A stretch of 64,000 bases of DNA from an uncultured Bacteroidales bacterium (GCA_902799185.1 CADBZO010000005.1:1-64000), one strand, 5' to 3'. Positions 32,306 through 40,920 are shown, counted from the stretch's first letter. A program made the numbers and translations. Notes: generated by a model not told the origin, from the sequence alone.

Positions 32306-32998
32306 TTGGGGCTTCTCCTGATAGTTTTCAGCATGACCCTGTCCGCCCAAGATTTTTCGGCGGATGGGGCATTGCTGAAAGCATACCTGACGGACGACAT
32401 GCCGGCATGGAAAGCGCATATTGATGTGCGAAGGGACGATGTACAAAGTACAAAGGATTTATTGTACGAGTACGGGTATTGCGGGTATATCGTAGCGGAG
32501 GCGAAGAAAGACGGCAAAGAGACCTTGCTGCCTGAAGCCAAGCGGTATGTACAGCGTTTCCGCCGGCATACGGAGGCGATAAAGGGCAAGTTGCCCAAAG
32601 GGCATTACGAGATGTACATGAGTGCGGTCTATGTCTATGAGCTGCGGCTGCGCGAGTCATTCCATCCGGTCAAGTCACTGGAGCTGGCGCGTGAGGCGGT
32701 GAAGCTGGCGCCGGAGGACCCGATGACGCTCTGTTATTGCGCTACGGCGCTGTTCTACGCCCCGAAACCTTTCGGCGACAAGAAAGAAGCACTGGAGCTC
32801 TTTCTGAAAGCCGAGAAACGGTTTGAGGGCAAGGAATGGTATCACTGCTGGTGGCGGCCGGCGACTAAGATGTATATCGTACAGTGCTACCAGAAAGCGG
32901 GAAACAAGAAAGAGGCCCTGCGCCGTGCGCAAGACCTCCTGAGAGAGTACCCGGAGTACGGGTTTGTCACTTCGCTAATTCCAGCGCTGCAAGAATAA
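32306..32998 (+). CDS. Secreted tetratricopeptide-like protein, unknown function
   Basis: Start set at TTG 32306, which has AAAGGAG five bases upstream and opens a signal peptide (GLLLIVFSMTLSAQ); the frame also runs upstream into the phosphofructokinase gene, but that part has no sense. The mature part of about 210 residues is helical, with TPR-like pairs (ALELFLKAEKRFEGKEWY near 180; KMYIVQCYQKAGNKKEALRRA near 203). A word repeat (32431-32455) is translated as DDVQSTKDLL. It overlaps the convergent GH105 gene by 32 bp. Probably periplasmic. Confidence 0.7.
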   Translation: MGLLLIVFSMTLSAQDFSADGALLKAYLTDDMPAWKAHIDVRRDDVQSTKDLLYEYGYCGYIVAEAKKDGKETLLPEAKRYVQRFRRHTEAIKGKLPKGHYEMYMSAVYVYELRLRESFHPVKSLELAREAVKLAPEDPMTLCYCATALFYAPKPFGDKKEALELFLKAEKRFEGKEWYHCWWRPATKMYIVQCYQKAGNKKEALRRAQDLLREYPEYGFVTSLIPALQE

Positions 32999-34139
32999 GC
33001 GGTGCTACGCCTTTGGGGTCGTCGTCCCGTACGCGCTCGTGGATATAATAGGAATAGGTGCCGTCCCGATAGGGGTTGCCGCCGAGTCCTGCTACTGCGC
33101 AGCAATCGGTCAGCGAGAGTGTCCCGTCATCGTTGAGGCGGATCTTATAGGTCTTTAAGCCGGACAGTATCTGTTCGGCTTTCTGTTTGTATTCGGGTGA
33201 CAGGATTCCCAGCCGTGCGCCTTTGGCGAAGGCGTAGCAGTACATGGCGGAGCAGGTGGATTCGAGGTAGTTGCCTTCTTCTCCTGCGCGGTCTGGCACC
33301 TGGTACCACAGCCTGGTGTCGCTATCCTGATAGGTCATCAGTGCGTCTGCCACACGGCGGAGGATAGCCTCCAGTTCCGGCCGTTCGGGCAGGTCGGAGG
33401 GCATGAGTTCCAGCACGTCGCAGAGCGCCATGACGTACCACCCTTCGGCTCTTCCCCATGTCTCGGGGCTGCAACCGGTGATACTGTCCGCCCATCCCAT
33501 ACGGCGGCTCTCGTCCCATCCGTGGTGGTTGAGGCCGTTGGGTTTGAGCGTGTGTCTGTCCACGATGAGGAACTGGCGTGCAATGTCGCTCCATGCTTCC
33601 GGTTCGGGCTTCCACGCCGCATAACGGGCATAGAAGGTCGTGCCGGTGAAGAGTCCGTCAAGCCACATCTGGTGTTCGTACACCTGCTTGTGCCAGAAGC
33701 CGCCTTCGTCGGTCCGCGGCTGGTTGCGCAGCTGGTCACGGAGGGTCTCTATGGCAATCGTGTATTCGGGCTTGGGGGCTATCCCGTTGAGGAGAATGAG
33801 AAAATTGCCGCCCTGGATACGGTCCATGTTATAGAGGGACTGTTTGTAGGTGAGGATGGTGCCGTCCTGTCCGATGAACTGGTCTGCAAAACGCTGTGCG
33901 TGAGCCAGATAGGCGGTGTCGCCCGTAGCGGAATAGAGTTCCACGAAAGCGCGTGCCATGAGGGTGGGGGTGTATTCCCATTTGGGTTTGGAGGCACCGT
34001 CACAGGTCCATAACTCGGGGTTGTGCCGCATCTCGGAGCGGGCGATCTCTTCGGCAAAAGCGAGAGAGGAGTCTTCCGGTGCGCAAGCGGTCAGGATGAC
34101 AGCCACGGCGAGAAGAAGGTAAAAGGTGATGTGTCTCAT
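32967..34139 (-). CDS. Glycoside hydrolase family 105 lipoprotein (unsaturated rhamnogalacturonyl hydrolase-like)
   Basis: A 390-residue protein. LLLAVAVILTAC near 8-19 is a lipoprotein signal. The rest is an (alpha/alpha)6 barrel of the GH88/105 type: EHQMWLDGLFTGTTFYARY near 154 with Asp160, NHHGWDESRRMGWADSITG near 205, PETWGRAEGWYVMALCDVLE near 227 and the C-terminal GLGGNPYRDGTYSYYI. Family members cleave the unsaturated sugar end left by pectate or rhamnogalacturonan lyases. No other polysaccharide genes lie nearby. The start at 34139 follows from the lipoprotein signal and the promoter at 34165-34196. Confidence 0.9.
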   Translation of the reverse strand: MRHITFYLLLAVAVILTACAPEDSSLAFAEEIARSEMRHNPELWTCDGASKPKWEYTPTLMARAFVELYSATGDTAYLAHAQRFADQFIGQDGTILTYKQSLYNMDRIQGGNFLILLNGIAPKPEYTIAIETLRDQLRNQPRTDEGGFWHKQVYEHQMWLDGLFTGTTFYARYAAWKPEPEAWSDIARQFLIVDRHTLKPNGLNHHGWDESRRMGWADSITGCSPETWGRAEGWYVMALCDVLELMPSDLPERPELEAILRRVADALMTYQDSDTRLWYQVPDRAGEEGNYLESTCSAMYCYAFAKGARLGILSPEYKQKAEQILSGLKTYKIRLNDDGTLSLTDCCAVAGLGGNPYRDGTYSYYIHERVRDDDPKGVAPLILAALELAK

Positions 34140-34164
34140 GTATGGTGATTTTTTGTATTGTGTA

Positions 34165-34196
34165 CAAAAGTACTGCTTTTTTTTGACATACACAAA
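34165..34196 (-). promoter_or_regulatory. Promoter of the GH105 gene
   Basis: Minus-strand TTTG and TACTTTTG with 20-bp spacing, 26 bp before the ATG. Confidence 0.8.
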
Positions 34197-34210
34197 TTTT
34201 CGTGTATTTT

Positions 34211-34242
34211 CTTGCGTATCTCAATTATTTTTTGTAATTTTG
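34211..34242 (+). promoter_or_regulatory. Promoter of the AraC-type regulator gene
   Basis: CTTGCGTATCTCA and TAATTTTG (34235-34242) with 20-bp spacing, 27 bp before the chosen ATG. It lies back to back with the GH105 promoter. Confidence 0.8.
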
Positions 34243-34268
34243 CAGGGACTTTTGGTAAAATAGAATCT

Positions 34269-35078
34269 ATGCAGCCGATTGAGATTGCGGACATATTATC
34301 GACAGAATTGCAACTCGCCCATACGGGTTACCTGACGCATGCGCTGTGTCTGCAAGGCACGGCAACGCTGCTTTTCAACGGCGCGGCGCATCCCTTACAG
34401 CCCGGCGATTGTATCATTATGCAGCGCAGCGAATCCGCGCAGATAGCCGGTGCAAGTGAGGACTTCCGGACGATCACTGTCTATGTCACGCCGGAGTTTA
34501 TCCAGATGGCGATGCCGCTCAGCAACTACGGCACGCGCGGACACATGATGCTGTTCAACGACCCGGTGATGCACCTCAACCCGCGGCAGCAGGAGCGGTG
34601 CAGAGAGAATATGGAATACGTGCGCACGCGCTGTGCGGAGAGAGACCACCGGTTTTATCTGGACTTGACACTCAATGCCGTGCAGGGCATGATCATTGAT
34701 TTTTTTGATTTCCACGCGGAGATCTACGACGAGAAGAACGACCTGAGCCACCCGAACGCGCACCTCATGAACCGTTTTATTGAGATGCTGGAGCGCGGCG
34801 AGTACCGCACGCACCGTGACATCGCCTACTATGCCGACAAACTGTGCGTCACGCCCAAATATCTCTCCGAGACCTGCAAAAGTATCAGCGGCTGTGGCGC
34901 AGCGTACTGGATCAACCGCTATACTTCGGTAGAAATATCCCGCCTTCTCCGGGACCGTTCCTTGACTCTCGCCGACATCGCGTTCCGTTTCGATTTCTCT
35001 TCCACGGCTTATCTGAGCCGTTACATCCGCCAGAACCTCGGCGTCTCCGCCTCCGAGATAAGAGGAGGGGATAAGTAA
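34269..35078 (+). CDS. AraC-family transcriptional regulator
   Basis: A 269-residue protein: an N-terminal cupin-like sensing domain (LFNGAAHPLQPGDCIIMQR near 38-56) and two C-terminal helix-turn-helix units (about 185-269: DIAYYADKLCVTPKYLSETCK and TLADIAFRFDFSSTAYLSRY). The start follows from the promoter; the longer frame begins before it. The gene stands directly before the alcohol dehydrogenase gene, whose promoter region has two AATTGTGTA repeats two helical turns apart. By position it parallels E. coli YqhC, which activates yqhD and dkgA in response to aldehydes. That role is inferred. Confidence 0.92.
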   Translation: MQPIEIADILSTELQLAHTGYLTHALCLQGTATLLFNGAAHPLQPGDCIIMQRSESAQIAGASEDFRTITVYVTPEFIQMAMPLSNYGTRGHMMLFNDPVMHLNPRQQERCRENMEYVRTRCAERDHRFYLDLTLNAVQGMIIDFFDFHAEIYDEKNDLSHPNAHLMNRFIEMLERGEYRTHRDIAYYADKLCVTPKYLSETCKSISGCGAAYWINRYTSVEISRLLRDRSLTLADIAFRFDFSSTAYLSRYIRQNLGVSASEIRGGDK

Positions 35079-35095
35079 TTTCTGCTTTTTCGGCG

Positions 35096-35156
35096 AATTG
35101 TGTATCATTTGCCGTAAATTGTGTAATGGATATATCAGGAAATTGTTGTACCTTTG
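35096..35156 (+). promoter_or_regulatory. Activator site and promoter of the alcohol dehydrogenase gene
   Basis: AATTGTGTA is repeated at 35096-35104 and 35117-35125, 21 bp apart, just upstream of TACCTTTG (35149-35156). The expected -33 box is poor (AATG), which fits an activator-dependent promoter. Confidence 0.65.
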
Positions 35157-35160
35157 TCGT

Positions 35161-35289
35161 CGGAATTGGAGATCAATGACCTCGTTGCAATGCAACTCGT
35201 ATAATTGTCTCAATTCCTCCTCTCCCCACCGGACGCGCTACGTTAGCGTCCGTCGGGGCTCAATGTTAATTAATAAACCCATATATCAT
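35161..35289 (+). promoter_or_regulatory. Structured leader of the alcohol dehydrogenase gene
   Basis: The 130-nt leader can form GGAATTG (35161)/CAATTCC enclosing GTTGC-AAT-GCAAC, then a strong hairpin CGGACGC (35230-35236)/GCGTCCG (35246-35252) extended by CCCC/GGGG. No T-run follows, so it is not a plain terminator. Function unknown. Confidence 0.45.
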
Positions 35290-36477
35290 ATGCAAAACTT
35301 TGATTACCAAACACCTACACGCTTGATTTTTGGTGAAGGCGTAGTAACGAAACTGCCGAAAGTGATGAGCGCATTCGGCAAGAAAATCCTCCTGACATAC
35401 GGAGGAGGCAGTATTAAGAAGATTCCGGCTTTTAGAGGTAAAACGGGCAGCCTGTATGACTACGTGCATGAGGCACTCAAGGACTTTGAGATTGTCGAAC
35501 TGAGCGGTATTCAGCCGAACCCGAAATACAATCCTTCGGTGCTGGACGGCGTGCGGCTGTGCAAAGAGCACAAAGTGGATGTCATTCTTTCTGTTGGTGG
35601 CGGAAGTGTGCTGGACTGCTCCAAGGCGATTGCTGCCGGTGCCTGCTATGACGGCGACCCGTGGGACCTCATTTCCTACAAGGTCAAAGCCCAGGCAGCC
35701 CTGCCGATAGTGGATATTATCACGCTGGCAGCCACCGGCAGCGAGTACGACTGCGGCGGTGTGATCTCCCGTACGGAGACCAATGACAAAATCGGTTATA
35801 TGGACCGCCACTTATTCCCTGCCGTTTCGTTCCTTGATCCGACCTATACGTTCTCGGTCAGCAAGAAACAGACCGCAGCAGGTATCGCTGACGCGATGAA
35901 CCACACCATCGAGCAGTATTTTGCGGAGGACACGACATTGCTCAACGACGGTTTCTGCGAGTCCATGCTGCGTTCGCTCATGGAGAACGGCCGCAAGTGT
36001 ATCGCTAACCCGGAAGACTACAAAGCCCGCGCGGAGATGATGCTCGCCTGCACCTACGGATGCAACGGCATTCTGGCACTCGGCAACAGTGAGTCAGGCT
36101 GGCCCTGCCACGGCATCGAGCACGCCCTCTCTGCCTATTACGACATCACCCACGGCGAAGGCTTGGCAATCATCACACCGCGTTGGATGAAACATATCCT
36201 CAATGAGCACACCCTGCCGCGGTTCGTCAAGTACGGAATCAATGTCTTTGATATCGACCCTTCGCTGACCCAATGGGAGATTGCTAACAAGGCCATCGAA
36301 GCGACTTACGCATTCTTTGAGTCTATTAACATCCCGATGCACCTGCGCGAAGTAGGTATCGACGAGAGCCGCTTGGACGAGATGGCGCATCATATCGCCG
36401 TCAACGAAGGACTGGAGAACGCCTATGCGCCGCTGACGGAGCAGGATATTAAACAAATCTTAATTGACAGTTTGTAA
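35290..36477 (+). CDS. Iron-containing alcohol dehydrogenase (YqhD/BdhA-like)
   Basis: A 395-residue cytosolic NAD(P)H-dependent alcohol/aldehyde oxidoreductase. GGGSVLDCSKAIAA near 103 binds the cofactor; metal ligands are visible in DAMNHTIEQYF near 200 and in HGIEHALSAYYDITHGEG near 273. The length fits YqhD (387) and butanol dehydrogenases. ATG 35290 is chosen because MQNFDYQTPTRLIFG is the normal family start; the frame is open upstream through the leader. It probably reduces reactive aldehydes under the control of the AraC-type regulator. It is the first gene of a co-oriented series ending with the EamA gene. Confidence 0.94.
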   Translation: MQNFDYQTPTRLIFGEGVVTKLPKVMSAFGKKILLTYGGGSIKKIPAFRGKTGSLYDYVHEALKDFEIVELSGIQPNPKYNPSVLDGVRLCKEHKVDVILSVGGGSVLDCSKAIAAGACYDGDPWDLISYKVKAQAALPIVDIITLAATGSEYDCGGVISRTETNDKIGYMDRHLFPAVSFLDPTYTFSVSKKQTAAGIADAMNHTIEQYFAEDTTLLNDGFCESMLRSLMENGRKCIANPEDYKARAEMMLACTYGCNGILALGNSESGWPCHGIEHALSAYYDITHGEGLAIITPRWMKHILNEHTLPRFVKYGINVFDIDPSLTQWEIANKAIEATYAFFESINIPMHLREVGIDESRLDEMAHHIAVNEGLENAYAPLTEQDIKQILIDSL

Positions 36478-36486
36478 TTTTGTAAT

Positions 36487-37026
36487 ATGGAAGAATTTCG
36501 TGTAGATCCGCGGGTGACGACACCCGAAGCGCAGGCGGCGTATATAGAGCAGGGCCGCAAACTGTTTGCATTCAACCAGACCGTTCCCTTTACGCCGGAG
36601 AATATCGAGGCGACGAAAGCCCTCTTTGATGAGAACCTCGGCGAAGGAAGCATCGTTCAGCCTCCTTTGAAAGGTGTCTGCTTCGACATGGTTCATATTG
36701 GCAAAAACGTCATGATCATGCCGGATTGTCTGATGATGTCGCGCGGCGGTATTACTATTGAGGATGGCGCAATGATTGCAGCGAACGTGCAACTCATCAG
36801 CAATAACCACGACCTCTACGAGCGCCAGATACTCATCTGCAAGCCCGTGCGTATCTGTAAGAATGCATGGGTGGGTGCAGGGGCAACTATCCTGCCCGGT
36901 GTGACGGTCGGCGAGAATGCCGTGGTAGCCGCTGCAGCCGTTGTGACCAAAGATGTGCCTGCCAACACCATCGTCGCCGGCAACCCTGCCAAAATCATCA
37001 AAACCATTCCGCCGAAAGAAAATTGA
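36487..37026 (+). CDS. Hexapeptide-repeat sugar O-acetyltransferase (maltose acetyltransferase-like)
   Basis: A 179-residue cytosolic acetyl-CoA-dependent transferase with a left-handed beta helix built from hexapeptides (GGITIEDGAMIAANVQLISNNHD, with the catalytic His at about 108; AWVGAGATILPGVTVGENAVVAAAAVVTKDV). The family acetylates sugars or other small hydroxyl compounds. It starts 9 bp after the dehydrogenase stop. The spacer (TTTGTAATTTTGTAATATGG) is an AATTCGTAATT-type word repeat. Confidence 0.9.
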   Translation: MEEFRVDPRVTTPEAQAAYIEQGRKLFAFNQTVPFTPENIEATKALFDENLGEGSIVQPPLKGVCFDMVHIGKNVMIMPDCLMMSRGGITIEDGAMIAANVQLISNNHDLYERQILICKPVRICKNAWVGAGATILPGVTVGENAVVAAAAVVTKDVPANTIVAGNPAKIIKTIPPKEN

Positions 37027-37032
37027 TATACA

Positions 37033-37683
37033 ATGAGAAAACTATTTTTAACTATCCTCGTGGGCATGTTCGCCCTGATGAGCTGCAATGCGCAAACAAC
37101 TAAAACAAATGAAAAAATGGTAAATGATAAAATGGAAAAATGTCTTGTGGTCTTTTTCTCCCATGCCGGAGACAACTTCGCAGTAGGAAACATCAAAGTG
37201 GGCAACACCAAGATCGTTGCCGATTACATCAGCGAAATCACAGGCGCTGACCAGTTTGAAATCGTCACCCATAAGTACGACGGAATGGCATACAAGCCGC
37301 TTTGCGACCTTGCGCAAGAGGAGCAGTACGCCGATGCACGTCCGGCATTCGAACCGCTCATAACGAGTTCAAACGGCGAAGCCGTCAAACCTTCAAACGT
37401 CCAAGATTTCTTTGCGGATTACGACGTCATCTTCGTCGGCGGTCCCGTATGGTGGGGGACGTACCCGCAAGTGATGTTCACGTTCTTCGACACCTACGAC
37501 CTCAACGGCAAAACTCTCTATCCGTTTACCACCCATGAGGGCAGCGGTTTGGGCTCTTGCGTGAGCGACCTGCGCAAGGCATACCCCAATGCCGATGTGA
37601 AGAAAGGCTTCAGCATGTATGGTCATGAGGTGCGCACCAACAAGGCGAAAGTAGAGAACTGGATTAAAGGCCTAAATCTCTAA
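37033..37683 (+). CDS. Flavodoxin-like lipoprotein
   Basis: A 216-residue protein with a lipoprotein signal (FLTILVGMFALMSC, Cys near 18) and a flavodoxin domain of the Flavodoxin_4 type: VVFFSHAGDN near 39 (FMN phosphate loop) and VGGPVWWGTYP near 135. An exported flavodoxin points to electron transfer outside the cytoplasm. Residues 24-36 (TNEKMVNDKMEK) are encoded by an AAATGGTAAATG word repeat inserted just after the lipid anchor. It lies 6 bp after the acetyltransferase gene in the dehydrogenase operon. Confidence 0.9.
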   Translation: MRKLFLTILVGMFALMSCNAQTTKTNEKMVNDKMEKCLVVFFSHAGDNFAVGNIKVGNTKIVADYISEITGADQFEIVTHKYDGMAYKPLCDLAQEEQYADARPAFEPLITSSNGEAVKPSNVQDFFADYDVIFVGGPVWWGTYPQVMFTFFDTYDLNGKTLYPFTTHEGSGLGSCVSDLRKAYPNADVKKGFSMYGHEVRTNKAKVENWIKGLNL

Positions 37684-37887
37684 CCTAAATCAGTCATTAG
37701 ACCATTTTGCGCTTACGAGGCTTACATAGACAACGGCTACGAAAATGACGCACTTATGGCGCACTTACCGCACACTTATCACGCACTAATTTAGGGAAAG
37801 GATGGAAAGAAAATCAATGCAAAGGTACGAAAAAAAATTGATATATGCAAATTTTGATGCGGTTGCTCTGAAAAAATCCTGCAAACA

Positions 37888-37919
37888 CTTGCGTATGTGG
37901 GATTTTTTTTGTAATTTTG
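37888..37919 (+). promoter_or_regulatory. Promoter of the polyferredoxin-Tat operon
   Basis: CTTG (37888-37891) and TAATTTTG (37912-37919), 20 bp apart. The T-run between them also follows a stem AAATCC/GGGATTT and may end the upstream operon. Confidence 0.8.
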
Positions 37920-37942
37920 CCCCGCAAAATATGCTCAACTCT

Positions 37943-39439
37943 ATGTTACGAAAAATTCGAATAACTCTTGCTACCATCTGCTTTGTGCTGATCAACCTGC
38001 TCTTCCTCGGCGTCAGTTGGGGGCTGAGCCAGCATATCGTGTGGGTGGCGAAGATTCAGTTCCTGCCTGCTCTGCTGGCGTTGGACTATGCTATGCTGCT
38101 GATCCTCATTGCTGTGACGCTCCTTTTCGGACGCATCTATTGCTCTGTCATTTGCCCGCTGGGCGTCATGCAGGATATCTTCGGCTGGATGGGCAAGAAA
38201 GCGAAGAAGAACCGCTACTCCCATTCGCCGGAGAAGAAATGGCTGCGCTATGGTGTGCTGGCGGTGTTTGTTGTCTGCCTCATCGTCGGTTTTGCGCCCG
38301 TGACGACGCTTCTTGCGCCGTACTCGGCGTACGGCAGGGTGGTCAATTCGCTCTTTCGACCGCTGTATGATCTGCTTAATAATGGTCTGGCGGCGTTTGA
38401 GAGTCATTATGACAGTTATATCTTCAGCGAAGTGCAGTTATGGATGCGGAGCGTCACGACGTTTGTAGTGGCGTTGCTGACACTCATCATCCTCGGTTTC
38501 TTGGCGTGGCGTAACGGACGGACGTATTGCAACACCGTCTGTCCGGTAGGAACGATACTGAGCTTCTTCAGCCGTTTCTCGCTCATGCGTGTGCAGATGG
38601 ATAAGTCCAAATGCAAGAACTGCTCCCTTTGCGAGAAGAACTGCAAGGCATCGGCAATCGATTTCAAGGCGGGTACGGTGGACGCAAGCCGTTGCGTAGC
38701 TTGCGGCGATTGTCTGGAGGTCTGTCATTTCGATGCGCTGCATTACAGACCGCTGACGCTCAAAGACCGCTCCGCTCAAAGTACAAAGACCGCTAACGCT
38801 GAAAGACAGCCCGACCTGAACAAACGTGCGTTTGTAACAAGCGCCGTGTTAGCCACCGGCGCCGTGGCAATGGCACAAGCGAAGATGAAAGTCGATGGCG
38901 GCATGGCGGTGATAGAGGACAAGCAAGCGCCTCACCGCGAGACGCCTGTCACGCCGCCGGGGTCAGTCTCTGCGTATAACATGAACCGGCATTGCACTGC
39001 GTGCCAACTATGCGTCAGTGCGTGTCCGAATAATGTGTTGCGCCCATCCACCGACCCGATGAAACTCATGCAACCCGAGATGTCTTTTGAGCGCGGATAT
39101 TGCCGCCCCGAGTGTACGCGTTGCAGTCAGGTATGCCCTACGGGTGCAATCAAAGCTATCACCAAGGAGGAGAAGACCGCCATCCATATCGGTCACGCCG
39201 TATGGATTGAGCAGAACTGCATCCCTGTCACCAACGGTGACCACTGCGGTGCTTGTGCGCGTCACTGCCCCGCTTGGGCGATTCAGATGGTGGAGAAAGA
39301 GATCAACGGCAAAGTTGTCGAAGTGCCGGTAGTAGATACCGAGAAATGTATCGGTTGCGGCAAGTGCGAGAACCTCTGTCCCGCACGCCCCTTCAGCGCC
39401 ATCTATGTAGAAGGAAACACCATGCACCATATCAATTAA
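37943..39439 (+). CDS. Membrane-bound polyferredoxin (NapH/CcoG-like 4Fe-4S protein)
   Basis: About 498 residues. The first half has four to five membrane segments with CSVICPLG and CNTVCPVG motifs between them, as in NapH/NosR-type membrane ferredoxins. Cytosolic or periplasmic clusters follow: CKNCSLCEKNCK, CVACGDCLEVCH, then after a fresh hydrophobic or Tat-like segment (KRAFVTSAVLATGA) CTACQLCVSACP, CTRCSQVCP, CGACARHCP and CIGCGKCENLCP. It is built to pass electrons across the membrane, probably to the exported reductase encoded next. ATG 37943 gives an 18-nt leader; ATG 37931 is the alternative. A CAAAGACCGCT word repeat is translated near 279-290. Confidence 0.9.
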   Translation: MLRKIRITLATICFVLINLLFLGVSWGLSQHIVWVAKIQFLPALLALDYAMLLILIAVTLLFGRIYCSVICPLGVMQDIFGWMGKKAKKNRYSHSPEKKWLRYGVLAVFVVCLIVGFAPVTTLLAPYSAYGRVVNSLFRPLYDLLNNGLAAFESHYDSYIFSEVQLWMRSVTTFVVALLTLIILGFLAWRNGRTYCNTVCPVGTILSFFSRFSLMRVQMDKSKCKNCSLCEKNCKASAIDFKAGTVDASRCVACGDCLEVCHFDALHYRPLTLKDRSAQSTKTANAERQPDLNKRAFVTSAVLATGAVAMAQAKMKVDGGMAVIEDKQAPHRETPVTPPGSVSAYNMNRHCTACQLCVSACPNNVLRPSTDPMKLMQPEMSFERGYCRPECTRCSQVCPTGAIKAITKEEKTAIHIGHAVWIEQNCIPVTNGDHCGACARHCPAWAIQMVEKEINGKVVEVPVVDTEKCIGCGKCENLCPARPFSAIYVEGNTMHHIN

Positions 39440-39440
39440 A

Positions 39441-39480
39441 GGACAAAGGGACAATGTACAATGTACAATGTACAAAGGAT
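39441..39480. repeat. ACAATGTACAATG word repeat supplying a ribosome site
   Basis: Series of ACAAAGGG, ACAATGT, ACAATGT, ACAATGT, ACAAAGGA between the polyferredoxin stop and the reductase ATG. The last word is the AAAGGA ribosome site. Confidence 0.7.
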
Positions 39481-39482
39481 TT

Positions 39483-40895
39483 ATGGACAGAAGAGAATTT
39501 ATCAAACATAGCGCAGCAGCCGTAGCGGCTACATCGGTTCTGGCAACCGCCTGCAAGAACGGCAAACCCAATGACCCAATAAATAGCCAAATGGTAAATG
39601 ACCAAATGGTAAATGGTATGACTTTGCGCACCAATCCGAACACGGGCGACCGCGTGTCGATACTCGGTTTCGGAATGATGCGTCTGCCGGTTCAGGCAGG
39701 CGGCACGGCGCGTGAGAACCCCGACAGCCCGATTGACCAGGAGGCCGTCAATGAAATGGTGGATTACGCCCTTGAACACGGCGTCAATTATTTCGACACC
39801 TCGCCTGCGTACTGTCAAGGTCTCTCGGAGCAGAGCACCGGTATTGCCCTTGCGCGCCATCCGCGGAAGAACTATTTTATTGCTACCAAGCTCTCTAATT
39901 TCTCGCCCGACACATGGTCGGCTAAAGAGTCCAAAGCGATGTTCGAACGCTCGCTCAACTACCTCCAGACCGATTACGTGGACTACCTCTTGCTGCACGG
40001 TATAGGCATGAGCGGAGGCGGCAGAGACGGCATGGGTGCTTTCTACGGAAGGTATATGGAGAACGGCATCCTTGATTGGCTCGTGGAGCAGAAAAAGAAC
40101 GGCCGTATCCGCAATCTCGGTTTCTCCTATCACGGGGATGTGAAGGTCTTTGACACCCTCCTTCAGTGGCACGACGAAGGCAAGTACCATTGGGACTTCG
40201 TGCAGATTGAACTGAACTACCTCGATTGGCACTATGCCAATGAAATCAACCCGCGCAACACCGATGCCGACTACCTCTATGCCGAGCTGCACAAACGCGG
40301 TATACCGGCGGTGATCATGGAGCCGCTGTTAGGTGGTCGTCTGGCGAAGCAGCCGGACGCTATCACTGCCAAGATGCGCGAGAAAGACAGCCGCTATTCG
40401 CCTGCCGCATGGGCGTTCCGCTTTGCGGGCAACCCCGAAGGCGTGCTGACCGTCCTCTCCGGAATGACCTATCTGGAGCACCTGAAAGAAAATGTCTCTA
40501 CCTATTCGCCGTTGGTTCCCCTCACGGCGGAAGAAGAGCAGTGGCTTCTGACACTCGCCAGAGATATCTACGAACTGAAAGCCATTCCTTGCACTGCCTG
40601 CAACTACTGCATGCCATGCCCGTACGGGCTGAATATACCGGGTATCTTTGCGCATTATAACAAATGTATTGCGGAAGGTACCATGCCGGCTACGGACGGT
40701 CCGTCCAATGAGTACCAACGCAACCGCCGTGCCTTCCTTGTAGGGTACGACCGCGCCGTGCCATCCGTCCGTCAGGCGGACCATTGTATCGGTTGCGACC
40801 ACTGTGTGAGCCACTGCCCGCAGCGCATCGACATTCCCAAAGAGATGCAGCGCATCGACCGCTTCGTAGATCAACTACGACAAGCCAATTCATAA
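39483..40895 (+). CDS. Tat-exported aldo/keto reductase with C-terminal 4Fe-4S clusters
   Basis: A 470-residue protein starting MDRREFIKHSAAAVAATS, a twin-arginine signal ending in a possible lipobox (SVLATAC). The catalytic barrel follows (ALEHGVNYFDTSPAYCQG near 102, with Asp and Tyr of the tetrad) and two cluster motifs close the protein: CTACNYCMPCPYG near 370 and CIGCDHCVSHCPQ near 434. Related Fe-S aldo/keto reductases are usually cytosolic; this one should fold in the cytosol with its clusters and then be exported. tatA and tatC follow directly. Residues 35-45 (SQMVNDQMVNG) come from a word repeat (39590-39625). Confidence 0.92.
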   Translation: MDRREFIKHSAAAVAATSVLATACKNGKPNDPINSQMVNDQMVNGMTLRTNPNTGDRVSILGFGMMRLPVQAGGTARENPDSPIDQEAVNEMVDYALEHGVNYFDTSPAYCQGLSEQSTGIALARHPRKNYFIATKLSNFSPDTWSAKESKAMFERSLNYLQTDYVDYLLLHGIGMSGGGRDGMGAFYGRYMENGILDWLVEQKKNGRIRNLGFSYHGDVKVFDTLLQWHDEGKYHWDFVQIELNYLDWHYANEINPRNTDADYLYAELHKRGIPAVIMEPLLGGRLAKQPDAITAKMREKDSRYSPAAWAFRFAGNPEGVLTVLSGMTYLEHLKENVSTYSPLVPLTAEEEQWLLTLARDIYELKAIPCTACNYCMPCPYGLNIPGIFAHYNKCIAEGTMPATDGPSNEYQRNRRAFLVGYDRAVPSVRQADHCIGCDHCVSHCPQRIDIPKEMQRIDRFVDQLRQANS

Positions 40896-40917
40896 TTTGT
40901 AATTTTTAATTCGTAAT
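40893..40917. repeat. AATTCGTAATT word repeat before tatA
   Basis: TAATTTGTAATTTTTAATTCGTAATT-type words fill the gap between the reductase and tatA. A second set (41082-41118) covers the end of tatA and the gap before tatC, and codes for the last residues EIRNS of TatA. Confidence 0.75.
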
Positions 40918-40920
40918 TAT

